DNA from: JAFARZ01 sp035651595
Lineage (GTDB): Bacteria; Actinomycetota; Actinomycetes; Streptosporangiales; Streptosporangiaceae
Reading direction: 5' to 3'
Length of the DNA: 64,000 nt
Assembly (NCBI GenBank): GCA_035651595.1
Contig: DASRFJ010000316.1
Coordinates: 40,273-104,272 of the forward strand
This document shows, in pieces, positions 9,146 to 17,894 of the stretch. The notes under the pieces were generated by a model that was not told where the DNA came from, did not search any database, and was given only the letters and a program-made list of their open reading frames with translations. Positions within the stretch are counted from its first letter, which is position 1. Each line of letters opens with the position of its first letter. Both the position numbers and the translations under genes were made by a program.

Positions 9146-9621
9146 TGAGAGATCGCGACCAGGCTGGCAGGCCCCGTAACGCGAGGCCGCGCGACGCTCT
9201 CGGCCGCCCGCTCCCCCGCGGTTCCGGTGACGAACCGCGCATCCCCGACGACCTGTCGCTGCCGCCGGACCAGACCGTGCGGCTGGCGGACCAGCTGCTC
9301 CGCGATGGGCGGCCGTTCCACGCCCACGAGGTGCTCGAAGCGGCCTGGAAAACCGGGCTGGCGGACGAACGCGACCTATGGCAAGGGCTGGCGCAGATCG
9401 CGGTCGGCCTCACCCACGCGCACCGCGGCAACGCGCGCGGAGCGGTCACGCTGCTGCGCCGCGGGGCGCAGCGGGCCGGTGAGTCCCGGCCACCGGACAG
9501 CTACGGCATGGACCTCGAGGCGATGACGGCGGCGGCGCGTACGCTGGCCGACGACATCGAGCGGGACGGGCTGGCGAACATTCCCCCAGCGGCGCTCTGC
9601 CCGCCGCTACAGCGCCGCTAG
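9145..9621 (+). CDS. DUF309 domain-containing protein
   Basis: 158 residues. The motif FHAHEVLEAAWKT (57-69) followed by QGLAQIAVGLTHAHRGNARG is characteristic of DUF309, a small helical family of unknown function. The N-terminal 40 residues are Arg/Pro-rich and variable. The ATG overlaps the TGA of the hydrolase gene, and the gene ends four bases before the convergent marP gene. Confidence 0.85.
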   Translation: MRDRDQAGRPRNARPRDALGRPLPRGSGDEPRIPDDLSLPPDQTVRLADQLLRDGRPFHAHEVLEAAWKTGLADERDLWQGLAQIAVGLTHAHRGNARGAVTLLRRGAQRAGESRPPDSYGMDLEAMTAAARTLADDIERDGLANIPPAALCPPLQRR

Positions 9622-9625
9622 AGGC

Positions 9626-10822
9626 TTAGTCGCAGCCCTGGGTGGACACCTGAGTGGTGGCCTCCATGCCCGCCTGCACGTCCGGCATGACCTCGTCCGC
9701 GGTCAGCGCGAAACCGATGTCGGACACGCCCACCGCCGCGGCGAACACCACCCCGTCGACGTTGCCCTCGGGGGACAGCAGCGGGCCGCCCGAGTTGCCC
9801 TCCTCCACGATCGCCCGGATCTCGTAGATCTGCCTGGTCACGGTCTGGGTCTGATAGATGTTCGGCCCCTGCGCGTCCTGGATCCCGCCGATCCTGGCCG
9901 GCGCCTGCTGGAGCGAAGTCGCGTTCAGCGGGTACCCCGCGACCACCGCGTCGTCACCCGCGCCGGCTGTCCCGGCGAAGTGCAGCGGGGAGAGCCCCAG
10001 GCCCCGCACGTAGAGCACCGCCACGTCCACCTCGGGGTCGTAGTAGACCACGGTCGCGGGCAGCTGCCTGCCGTCCGTGGTGGTCACCCGCTGGTCCGAA
10101 GTCACCCCGGCGACCACGTGCGCGTTGGTGAGGACGTGGTCGGGCGAGATGACGAAGCCCGAGCCCTCGATGATCTTCCCGCAGCTTGGCGCCATGCCCT
10201 GCACCTTGACGACGCGGGTGCGTGCCGCCTGGTACCCGGCCCGGTCCAGCACGGCGGGGTCCGGGGCCGGTATCGCCAGGATCCGGTCCTCCCCGATCCT
10301 GCCGAACACCTCCGCGTAGGTGCTGTTGCTGTTCAGCAGGCGGCGGAAGTCGGAAAACATCGTGCGGGCCGGCGTCGGCATGAACTTGTCCAGCGTCCGC
10401 AGCACGAGCGAGTTGCTCACCTGCTGGTCCACGACGGGGAACGGCGAGCCGTTCAGCACGGTACCGACCACCCAGGCGATCAGCAGCACGGACACAATGC
10501 TCACCACGGCGCCGCCGGCCGAGTCCGCCACGGTCGCCGAGTGCCAGGTCACCGTCGACCGCATCGCGGCGCCGACCGCGGAGGCGACGAACTGCCCGAT
10601 CACCGCGAAGCTCACCAGCAGGATGACCGCGACGATGCTCTGCTGGGTCTGCCCGCCGACCAGTACCCGGGAGATGGCGGGCCCGAACTCGGCGCCGAGC
10701 AGCGCCCCGCCGACGAACCCGAAAAAGCTGAGAATGCCGACGATGAAGCCCTGCCGGTATCCCGAGACCGCGAAGGCAGCGACCACCACGATCAGCAGGA
10801 GGTCGAGCACGTCACCGCTCAC
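9626..10822 (-). CDS. marP: Periplasmic serine protease with CvpA-type membrane domain, MarP homologue
   Basis: 398 residues. The first 125 residues have four hydrophobic segments (CvpA-like); the rest is a chymotrypsin-fold protease facing outside. The triad is His235 (TNAHVV), Asp266 (DPEVDVAVL) and Ser344 (EEGNSGGPL). Cys214 and Cys397 are at the positions of the disulphide known in Mycobacterium MarP, which is needed for resistance to acid and oxidative stress. The NUDIX and nth genes upstream reproduce the mycobacterial order. GTG start at 10822. Confidence 0.93.
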   Translation of the reverse strand: MSGDVLDLLLIVVVAAFAVSGYRQGFIVGILSFFGFVGGALLGAEFGPAISRVLVGGQTQQSIVAVILLVSFAVIGQFVASAVGAAMRSTVTWHSATVADSAGGAVVSIVSVLLIAWVVGTVLNGSPFPVVDQQVSNSLVLRTLDKFMPTPARTMFSDFRRLLNSNSTYAEVFGRIGEDRILAIPAPDPAVLDRAGYQAARTRVVKVQGMAPSCGKIIEGSGFVISPDHVLTNAHVVAGVTSDQRVTTTDGRQLPATVVYYDPEVDVAVLYVRGLGLSPLHFAGTAGAGDDAVVAGYPLNATSLQQAPARIGGIQDAQGPNIYQTQTVTRQIYEIRAIVEEGNSGGPLLSPEGNVDGVVFAAAVGVSDIGFALTADEVMPDVQAGMEATTQVSTQGCD

Positions 10823-10849
10823 AACGTCAACGGTATAGCGTGCCGGGCA

Positions 10850-11491
10850 CTAGCGAGCCCGCATCGGTACGTCGATGACCGTCGATGTGTCCCACGGGCG
10901 TTCCCAGCCGCCGAGCCGCAGCAGCCGGTCGACGATCAGCGCGGTAAAACCCCAGACCAGCATGCCCCGGACCCGGAAGGCAGGGGACGCGTACCCGCCG
11001 GCGCCGCGGACCAGCAGGCGCGCCGCCGGATCGGCCAGCTCGCGGACCGGGACCCGCTCCACCGCCGCGACCTCAGCCGGGTCGACGGGCGCGACCGCGC
11101 ACGGCCGCCGCCACCACGCGAGCACCGGCACTACCCGGAACCCGGTCCGCGGGATGAACAGCTCGGGCAGCGTGCCGAGCACGTCGACGCCGTCCGGATC
11201 CAGACCGGTCTCCTCGACCGCCTCCCGCAGCGCCGCGGCCACCGGGCCGTCGTCGGCGGCGTCGATCGAGCCGCCGGGGAACGCCGGCTGCCCCGGATGA
11301 TGCCGCAGCCCCTCACTGCGCTGGATCAGCAGCAGGTCAGGACCTTCCCCGAACAAAATGAGGACCGCCGACGGCTTCCCGCCGCCGTCCGCCGGCGGTG
11401 TCAGCGGCCCCGACTCCATCTGGCTGGCCGCCGCCGACAGCTTCGCCAGCCACTCCGGTATTTCTGCCGAACGACCGGTGGTTTCACTCAC
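10850..11491 (-). CDS. NUDIX hydrolase, CoA-pyrophosphatase type
   Basis: 213 residues. The region LLLIQRSEGLRHHPGQPAFPG followed by GGSID is the signature of the CoA diphosphatase NUDIX group, and the NUDIX box continues as ALREAVEETGL. Such enzymes cleave CoA or related dinucleotides. The start is GTG at 11491, which overlaps the nth stop (GTGA); the frame is open further upstream but would overlap nth heavily. It sits between nth and marP as in Mycobacterium, and is probably co-transcribed with both. Confidence 0.88.
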   Translation of the reverse strand: MSETTGRSAEIPEWLAKLSAAASQMESGPLTPPADGGGKPSAVLILFGEGPDLLLIQRSEGLRHHPGQPAFPGGSIDAADDGPVAAALREAVEETGLDPDGVDVLGTLPELFIPRTGFRVVPVLAWWRRPCAVAPVDPAEVAAVERVPVRELADPAARLLVRGAGGYASPAFRVRGMLVWGFTALIVDRLLRLGGWERPWDTSTVIDVPMRAR

Positions 11492-12243
11492 GAGAACGGG
11501 CCGGCCTTCACCAGCTTGGCGGCCTCCTTCGGGTCGACGGGCCCTTCCCCGAAGGACGGGCACAACCGGGCGATCGCGCACGCGCCGCACGCTGGCTTAC
11601 GGGCATGGCAGACCCGGCGGCCGTGCCAGATCAGCCGGTGCGACAGCATGGTCCACTCTCGTTTGGGGACGAGCTCGCCGACCTCGGCCTCGACCTTGTC
11701 CGGTTCGGTGCTGGTGGTCCAGCCGAACCGGCGGGCCAGCCGCCCGAAGTGTGTGTCCACCGTGATGCCCGGGATGCCGAAGGCGTTGCCGAGGACCACG
11801 TTGGCGGTCTTCCGGCCGACCCCCGGGAGGGTGACCAGGTCCTCGAGCTTGCGCGGCACCTCACCGCCGAACCTGTCCCGTAGCGCGACGGAAAGCCCGA
11901 TCACCGACTTGGTCTTGGCACGGAAGAACCCGGTCGGCTTCAGTATCGTCTCGACCACTTCAGGGTCCGCCGCGGCCAGGTCCTCCGGTGTCGGGTACTT
12001 GGCGTACAGCGTCGGCGCGGTCAAGTTCACCCGCACGTCGGTGGTCTGCGCGGAAAGCACGGTCGAGATCAGCAACTGGAAGGCGTTCTCGAAGTTCAGC
12101 TCGCAGTGCGCGTCCGGGTAGACCTGCGCGAGCTCGCGGTCGATCTGCCGGGCCCGGCGCACCAGGCCGAGATGCGTCTCGTTCTGCCATTTGCGCGCTC
12201 GCGCTCGCGGGGCCTTAGCCTGGTCCGCCTGGACTTCCGTCAT
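11488..12243 (-). CDS. nth: Endonuclease III
   Basis: Base-excision-repair DNA glycosylase/AP lyase for oxidised pyrimidines. Counting from ATG at 12243 it has 251 residues: the helix-hairpin-helix LPGVGRKTANVV with catalytic Lys145, catalytic Asp163 in TVDTHFGRL, and a [4Fe-4S] cluster with Cys212, 219, 222 and 228 (spacing 6-2-5). GTGGAGG lies just before this ATG. The same frame is open upstream without a stop for another 610 codons through the sigma/anti-sigma-like gene, so a fused product is formally possible. Confidence 0.95.
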   Translation of the reverse strand: MTEVQADQAKAPRARARKWQNETHLGLVRRARQIDRELAQVYPDAHCELNFENAFQLLISTVLSAQTTDVRVNLTAPTLYAKYPTPEDLAAADPEVVETILKPTGFFRAKTKSVIGLSVALRDRFGGEVPRKLEDLVTLPGVGRKTANVVLGNAFGIPGITVDTHFGRLARRFGWTTSTEPDKVEAEVGELVPKREWTMLSHRLIWHGRRVCHARKPACGACAIARLCPSFGEGPVDPKEAAKLVKAGPFS

Positions 12244-14073
12244 GGCCTCCACTGTAGAGGCACGGCGCCCCGCGCTCCCCACATAACCGTGGCCGGATAA
12301 CGACGGGGACCGGGTCGGCCGCGGGTAGCGCGGGGACGGGGATGGCGGCGGGCTGGTCACCGATGGCGTGGGCGGGGGCGAGGGCGGCGGAGAGGACGCC
12401 GACGGCGACCCCGCCGTCGGCGTGGGCGAGCCGGACGGGGACGGAGACGGGGTGGGCGACGACGGGGACGGGGTGGGCGTCGGCGTGGGGGTAGGAGTGG
12501 GCGTCGGCCGCGGCGGCCTGGGCCAGGCGCCCGACCAGAGCACCCGGATCGTCTGCGCGGCGGACGTGCCCTGGTCCAGGTAGATGCTGGCGCTGCCAGG
12601 ACGGTTGCCTGCCCGGTTGATGGTGACGACGATCGTGACGCTCTGCCCCGCGCGCAGGACGCCGTCATACCCGCTGAGCGTGATGGCGCCCGACGAGGTC
12701 GCGGCGCTCCAGGTGGCCGAGCCGCCCTGCGCGGTCAGCACGATCGTGCCCGCGGACCCCGAGCCGACGTCGAGCATGTCCGGCGTGGCGGTTAGCGCCC
12801 CCCGGCCCCGGCCAGGCCTGGGCGGCGGTGACGGCTGCCCGGTGACCTGGGCACCGGGAACGCGCGGCGGCAGTGGCCCTGGACCCTGACTGGGAGTGCC
12901 CGGCAGCGGCTTGGTCAGCGTGGTGAACACCGCCACGCCCGTGCTGGCCGTGGGCAGCGCTACCGGCAGGGGGGCGGCCGCCGATGTCGGGTGGGCGTGC
13001 CCGATCGGCAGCGCGCCAATCGCCCCGGCACCCTGCCGCCGCGCCTGCGGGCCACCCGGCTGAGCCGACCCGGCGGCAGGCTGCCCAGTACGGTGGCGGC
13101 CGCCACCGGGATGCTCGATCGCGATCGTCGACACGACAACGGCGACAGCCACCGAGACGGCGGCCGCGGCGATCGCCGTCCAGAATCTCCCCCGGGGGAC
13201 GAGCTGTTTCCCCCCGGGGGCAACCCCCCGGTGACCCCCCGACTGGGGGGCTATCCGCCCCCCAGACCCCCGGACCCCCGACTGGGGGGGTGTCCGCCTC
13301 CCAGGCCCCCGGACCTCGACGGGACGCGGCTGGACGCGCGGCGGGATCTGGGGTGGAATGGCGCGGGCGATCGCGAACTCGCGATATGCCTCCGTTTGCG
13401 GGTCCTCGGCGAAAGCGAGTACCAGCGCGCGGGCGGCGGGCGGCAGTGAAATGTCCGGGAGCAACCCGAAAACGCGGGCCGCGGAAACATTGCGGGGCAG
13501 ATTGGGCCCGCACACCGGGCACGAGGCGGCGTGCCGCAGGACGCGGTCCCGCAATTCGCCGGTCATCGTGCCGGCCCAGCCGCGCAGCACCTCGGCACGG
13601 TCCGGGCAGGCATGGCTCGCGCGGCTGACGACGATCTCGGCCCCCAGCGCCCGCACCAGGTCATGGCGGGCCCGGTCGAGCAGCCCATGCGCGTCAGGGA
13701 CGCCTAGCACGATGCCGAGGTCGACGTCGTGCCGGCACGCGAGTTCCAGCACCTCCGCGGTGGCTGGATCCATGCTGGTCACGGCGTTCCACGCCATCAG
13801 CCGGGAGTCGGCGTCCGGCTGGCTGGGCCGGGCCGGGGGCTCGTCCGCATCGGCGGGCACCACCGGGCGACGGCGGCGGCATTCTTCCCTGGCGAGCGCG
13901 TAGAGCGACTCCGGACCGGCCAGCAGGTCAATGTGCGCGGCGGCGACCAGCGTGTCGCGCAGCGCGATATGTGCCATATCGCGGTTTCGAAGCAAGAACC
14001 AGCAATAACGGAATAGCCGGTCCGCATATGCGTCAAACAGTTCTGCCAGTGCGGCAAGCTCGGGGTCTTTCAT
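12244..14073 (-). CDS. Sigma-like / anti-sigma-like transmembrane protein, frame open into nth
   Basis: About 610 residues before the nth start. Residues 1-70 resemble sigma-70 region 2 (LFDAYADRLFRYCWFLL), and about 95-150 resemble region 4. Residues around 155-200 include HAASCPVC, reminiscent of an anti-sigma zinc-finger domain. A transmembrane helix (FWTAIAAAAVSVAVAVVVS) is near residue 305. The outer part has a BACON-like beta domain (LDVGSGSAGTIVLTAQGGSA, then a beta-rich stretch) and a long Pro/Thr/Ser tail. Similar proteins precede nth in related actinomycetes as far as I know, but here no stop codon separates the two. The end given is simply the base before the nth ATG; the true C-terminus is uncertain. 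Confidence 0.65.
13233..13312. repeat. Two tandem copies of a GC-rich palindromic repeat
   Basis: Two adjacent units of about 39 bp, each of the form CCCCCGACTGGGGGG, a short spacer, TCCGCC, CCCAG and CCCCCGG. They lie in frame inside the sigma/anti-sigma-like gene, in a Pro/Gly-rich linker. A third copy, inverted, is at 17469-17503 inside the LigD polymerase gene. Confidence 0.75.
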
Positions 14074-14083
14074 ACCGAAAAAG

Positions 14084-14875
14084 CTAGAGCAAACGCTTGC
14101 GGTCAGCCACCCATTCAGCGCTATTTCCTAAGTGCGGCGAATAGTTATAGTTGCGCGCACATATTGCGCATTTTGCCGGATCATAAGGGGCATTGCCGAC
14201 TCGTGCCGCGAACGCCGCGACGGCCGGATCCGCGGCGTTCACGTAGCGGCCGAGCACCACGGCGCTGACGCTCGCCGCCCCCGCCAGCTTCAGGGACGCC
14301 GAGGCGGATTGCACGCTCGCCCCGGAGACCCAGGTGTCATCGAGCAGCAGGATGCGCGCGCCGCGCACCGCCGCGTCCGCGGTGAACCGGCCGGTGTCCA
14401 GATCGCGTCCCTGCGCGCCCGGGCGCAGCGTCAGCGCGGCCGGCGGCAGGCGCAGGTACGGCGCGACGAGGCGAGCCAGCGGATGCGCCCCGGGCCGCCC
14501 GTACCCGGACGGGACCACGGCGAGCCGGTCCGGGACCCCGGCCCGCGACACGCAGCCACCATGGTCGCGCAAGAAAACCAGCAGCAGCGAAACCAGCGTC
14601 GTCCCCGCCGCGACCGCACCGCGCATCTCCGACTTGTAGCGCCACAGGCACCCGGTCAGCGCACTGCCGCGCACCGCGTACGAGACCGGCACCACGGTGT
14701 CGGCCAGCAGGCGCCCGCCGAGCGCGGCGTGCCGGTCGCACTGCACGCAGCGCGCGTACCCGGCTCCGGCAGGCCCGCGGCACACCACGCAGCCGTCCAG
14801 CAGCGGCTGCCGCAGACCAGGCAGCTGACGCACCCGCGCCCGGAGCCGGTCCCAGGGATCGGAGGGTGCCGGCAT
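14084..14875 (-). CDS. ComF-like phosphoribosyltransferase
   Basis: About 263 residues from ATG 14875. The N-terminus has a Cys pair region (CVVCRGPAGAGYARCVQCD) like the zinc ribbon of ComF-type proteins, and the PRPP-binding loop is ILLLDDTWVSGASVQS. ComF proteins are tied to DNA uptake in some bacteria; here the role is unknown. The frame is open back to a GTG at 14914, only 8 bp from the divergent neighbour. I prefer 14875 because TACTAT sits six bases before it, a leaderless arrangement. Confidence 0.8.
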   Translation of the reverse strand: MPAPSDPWDRLRARVRQLPGLRQPLLDGCVVCRGPAGAGYARCVQCDRHAALGGRLLADTVVPVSYAVRGSALTGCLWRYKSEMRGAVAAGTTLVSLLLVFLRDHGGCVSRAGVPDRLAVVPSGYGRPGAHPLARLVAPYLRLPPAALTLRPGAQGRDLDTGRFTADAAVRGARILLLDDTWVSGASVQSASASLKLAGAASVSAVVLGRYVNAADPAVAAFAARVGNAPYDPAKCAICARNYNYSPHLGNSAEWVADRKRLL

Positions 14876-14881
14876 GTGCCG

Positions 14882-14887
14882 ATAGTA
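14882..14887 (-). promoter_or_regulatory. -10 hexamer for leaderless start
   Basis: TACTAT on the minus strand, six bases before ATG 14875. This spacing would place the transcript start at or next to the first base of the start codon. Confidence 0.5.
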
Positions 14888-14922
14888 CGGACCAGCACCG
14901 TCAAAACCAGGCACAATGAGGC

Positions 14923-16407
14923 GTGACGACTGGGAGCAAGCTCGTGCGAAAGCACTGGGTATTCTCGGTGTTGCTCCTGGCCGGGCTGGTGCTGCGGGTG
15001 GCCGCGCAGATCGGTTACCAGCCCGCGCTGCTGTACATCGACTCCAAGAAGTACCTGTTCGGCACCGAGGTCCGGAGCTGGGGCGCGTTCGATCCGCTCG
15101 GCTACCTGCTGTTCGTGCTGCGTCCGGTGCTGTGGTTCGGGAACCTGGCGGTCGTCGCCGTGATTCAGCACGTGCTCGGTATCGTGCTCGCGGTCACCCT
15201 GTACCTGCTGCTGCGCCGGCTCGGCGTGGCCGAGTGGCTGGCGGCGCTGGCCACCGCCCCGGTGTTGCTCGACGGATATCAGCTGGTGGCCGAGCAGACA
15301 ATCATGCCGGACACGCTGTTCGAGGTGCTCGTCGTGGCGGCTCTGGCCATCCTGCTCTGGCAGCCCGGTACCCAGCCGCGGCTCACCGCCGTCGCGGTCG
15401 CCGCGCTCGCCCTCGGCACGTCGGCGATAGTCCGGCAGGTGGGCGAGGTGCTGATCGTGCCCGCCCTGGTGTTCGCGCTGGCGGCGACCCGCGGCTGGCG
15501 GACCCGGCTGCTACACGCGGGCGTGCTGACCGCGTGTTTCGCGCTGCCGGTCCTGGGCTACATGACCTGGTCGGAGTTCGGCCTGCACAGCGGCTTCGAG
15601 CTGTCCGACCTCGGCGATGAGTACCTCTACGGCCGGGCCGCGCACGCCGCCGACTGCGCCACGCTCACGATCCCGGCCGACCAGTGGTCACTGTGCCCGA
15701 AGGCCGCCGCTGCCGCGGCGCTCGGCGTGGACGGCCTAGTCAACACCGGGCTGCCGGCCAGCGAGACGTACGCCGGAACCGGGCCGCCGCTGCCGGCGGA
15801 CGCGAACCCGGGGGCCATCCAGCGCCAGTTCGCGTACGCGGTGATCCGGCAGCAGCCGCTGCGCGTCGCCGGCGACATCGCATCGGACGCGATCAAGCTG
15901 TTCGCGCTCACCAGGGACGGCAGCCCCGGCGACACGCCGATCTCCCGGTGGCAGTTCCAGGACGGCTATCCGTATTACCCGCCCGGCATCACCCCGGACG
16001 GAGCGACGAGCGCGAACGTCATCTTCACGCTGTCCGGCGGCGGCACCGTGCACGTCGTCCGCCCGCTCGCCACGGCGCTGCGTGGCTACCAGCTGCACGG
16101 CGGCTACACGCCCGGGCCGGTCTTCGGTCTCGCACTGCTGGCGGGCCTCGGCGGGATCGTCGCGTTCCGCCGACTGGGCGAGTCCTGGCTCGCCCTCGGC
16201 TGTGTGCTGATCACCGGCACTGGCGTAGCCTTGCTGCTTGGCGCCGACATGTACGAGTTCTCCTGGCGCTATCAGCTGCCCGCCCTCGTCACGCTGCCGG
16301 TCGCGGGCGCGCTCGGCGCGACCGCGCTCGCCCGGCTGTACCAGCGCCGGCGCGCCGGTGCCGGCGAGCAACCGGCGGCGACGTTGCCTACTCAGGAGGT
16401 TGTCTAG
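14923..16407 (+). CDS. GT-C-type multi-pass membrane protein, copy 1
   Basis: 494 residues with roughly ten hydrophobic segments, and two large polar loops at about 35-50 and 220-340. An acidic YIDSKKYL motif follows the first transmembrane helix, the place where GT-C glycosyltransferases (polyprenyl-phosphate-sugar users) carry catalytic Asp. A paralogue with the same plan (FPDSVRYL at the same place, YGRVADFADC versus YGRAAHAADC) is at 23224-24675. No donor or acceptor can be named. GTG at 14923 lies five bases after CACAAT, a possible leaderless start. Its stop overlaps the start of the NUDIX gene. Confidence 0.75.
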   Translation: MTTGSKLVRKHWVFSVLLLAGLVLRVAAQIGYQPALLYIDSKKYLFGTEVRSWGAFDPLGYLLFVLRPVLWFGNLAVVAVIQHVLGIVLAVTLYLLLRRLGVAEWLAALATAPVLLDGYQLVAEQTIMPDTLFEVLVVAALAILLWQPGTQPRLTAVAVAALALGTSAIVRQVGEVLIVPALVFALAATRGWRTRLLHAGVLTACFALPVLGYMTWSEFGLHSGFELSDLGDEYLYGRAAHAADCATLTIPADQWSLCPKAAAAAALGVDGLVNTGLPASETYAGTGPPLPADANPGAIQRQFAYAVIRQQPLRVAGDIASDAIKLFALTRDGSPGDTPISRWQFQDGYPYYPPGITPDGATSANVIFTLSGGGTVHVVRPLATALRGYQLHGGYTPGPVFGLALLAGLGGIVAFRRLGESWLALGCVLITGTGVALLLGADMYEFSWRYQLPALVTLPVAGALGATALARLYQRRRAGAGEQPAATLPTQEVV

Positions 16408-16997
16408 TGACGGTGCGCACGCTCGGGTCCGGCGTCGTGTACGAAGACGCGTGGATCCGGCTACGCAAGGACGACATCGAGCGGCCGAACGGCCTGCGCG
16501 GCACCTACGCGTTCGTGGAGAAGCCAGACTTCGCGCTGGTCATCCCCGCCGAGAACGACGGCTTCCACCTGGTCGAGGAGTACCGGTACCCGATCGCCCG
16601 GCGCACCTGGTCGTTCCCGCAGGGCGGCTTCCCGCCGGGCACGACCGGCGCACCCGACGAACTCGCCAGGCTGGAACTCGCCCAGGAAACGGGCCTGCGC
16701 GCCGGGACGCTCACCAAGCTTGGCTACCTGCACTGCGCGCACGGCATCAGCAACCAGGGCGGGCACCTCTACCTCGCGACGGACCTCACTCCCGGCGAGC
16801 CGGACCGGGAGCCGGAAGAGCAGGACATGCGCCAGGCCTGGGTGCCGCGCGGCGAGTTCGAGCAGATGATCGCCGACGGCGTCATCACCGACGACTCGAC
16901 CCTGGCCGCCTACGCCCTCCTCCTCATCGCCGAACGCCGGCGGGGGTTACAGCAGGGGGGCGAAGAGGTCGCCGTGCTCGGCGACCCGGGCCGCTAG
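16407..16997 (+). CDS. NUDIX hydrolase, ADP-ribose-pyrophosphatase-like, degenerate box
   Basis: 196 residues. It has the fold pattern of ADP-sugar NUDIX enzymes (VEEYRYPIARRTWSFPQGG). The box is altered: where REUxEExGU is expected the sequence is LELAQETGL, so the Arg and one of the Glu are replaced. Activity may be changed or lost. GTG at 16407 overlaps the TAG of the upstream membrane gene and has AGGAGG eight bases before it. The 3' end overlaps the convergent LigD polymerase gene by about 50 bp. Confidence 0.8.
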   Translation: MTVRTLGSGVVYEDAWIRLRKDDIERPNGLRGTYAFVEKPDFALVIPAENDGFHLVEEYRYPIARRTWSFPQGGFPPGTTGAPDELARLELAQETGLRAGTLTKLGYLHCAHGISNQGGHLYLATDLTPGEPDREPEEQDMRQAWVPRGEFEQMIADGVITDDSTLAAYALLLIAERRRGLQQGGEEVAVLGDPGR

Positions 16998-17894
16998 ATC
17001 TTCGGCGGTGAAGAAAAGGTCGCCCGGCTGTTTGCAGGCCGCTACTTCGTCCCAGGTCAGGGGCGTCGACACGGTGGGGTTCTCGCGGGCGCGCAGCGAA
17101 TAGGGGGCCACGGTGGTCTTCTTGCCGTTGTTCTGGCTCCAGTCGATGAACACGCGGCCGGTGCGCAGCGACTTGGTCATGCGGGAGGTCACCCGCTTCG
17201 GGTCGTCATGCTCCAGGCGCTCGGCGTAGCTCCGGGCCAGGTCGCTGGCCTGGGCGGCGGTCATCCCGTCGATCCGCGCGTAGAGCTGCATGCCCTTCCC
17301 GCCGGAGGTCTTGGCCAACGGTTCCAGGCCGTCGGCGCGGAGCAGCGGCCGCAGATCGAGTGCCACGCGGCTGCACTCCACGATCGTGGCCGGCAGGCCC
17401 GGGTCCAGGTCGAAGACAAGCAGATCTGGCTCGCGCTCCTCGCCCTCGGGCACCGGGCCGTCGCCTGGTCGGGGGGTCTGGGGGGCGGACAGCCCCCCGG
17501 TCGAGGGAATTCGCCACATCGGGGCGTGCAGTTCAAGGCCGGCCAGGTTGGCGACCCAGATCAGCGCCGGCAGGTCGTCTACCACCAGGTATCTCACCGT
17601 CTCGCCGCGCGCCCGGGAGCTGCGCGAATGCACCACCACCGTGCGGATCCAGTCCGGGCGGTGGTCCGGCGCGTGCTTGGCGAAGAACGCCTGGCCGTCC
17701 ACGCCGTCCGGATACCGCTTCAGGGTCAGCGGGCGGTTCGTGATGTGCGGCAGCAGCACGGGCGCGACCTGCTGGTAGTAGGACAGCACCTCCGCCTTGG
17801 TGAACCCGGTCTGCGGGTACAGCACCTTGCCCAGGTTGCTCAGCGTCAGCGTGCGGCCCTCGACCTGGACCGCGACCTTCTCCTCAGGGCTCAC
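16947..17894 (-). CDS. ligD: LigD polymerase-domain protein (NHEJ primase-polymerase)
   Basis: 315 residues, the archaeo-eukaryotic-primase-type polymerase domain of LigD used in non-homologous end joining. The motif DLLVFDLDPG gives the catalytic Asp pair; SGGKGMQLYARI and FIDWSQNNGKKTTVAPYS are family blocks. A linker of about 25 residues (TGGLSAPQTPRPGDGPVP) interrupts the usual sequence just before the DxD motif and coincides with a GC-rich repeat. GTG start at 17894 overlaps the end of the ligase gene, so the two are translated together. Ku is not in this window. Confidence 0.9.
   Translation of the reverse strand: MSPEEKVAVQVEGRTLTLSNLGKVLYPQTGFTKAEVLSYYQQVAPVLLPHITNRPLTLKRYPDGVDGQAFFAKHAPDHRPDWIRTVVVHSRSSRARGETVRYLVVDDLPALIWVANLAGLELHAPMWRIPSTGGLSAPQTPRPGDGPVPEGEEREPDLLVFDLDPGLPATIVECSRVALDLRPLLRADGLEPLAKTSGGKGMQLYARIDGMTAAQASDLARSYAERLEHDDPKRVTSRMTKSLRTGRVFIDWSQNNGKKTTVAPYSLRARENPTVSTPLTWDEVAACKQPGDLFFTAEDLAARVAEHGDLFAPLL
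17469..17503. repeat. Third copy of the GC-rich palindromic repeat, inside ligD polymerase gene
   Basis: The sequence TCGGGGGGTCTGGGGGG, then CGGACAGCCCCCCGGTCGA, is the inverse complement of the units at 13233-13312 with few changes. It adds an in-frame Gly/Pro-rich insert to the polymerase. Confidence 0.7.
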
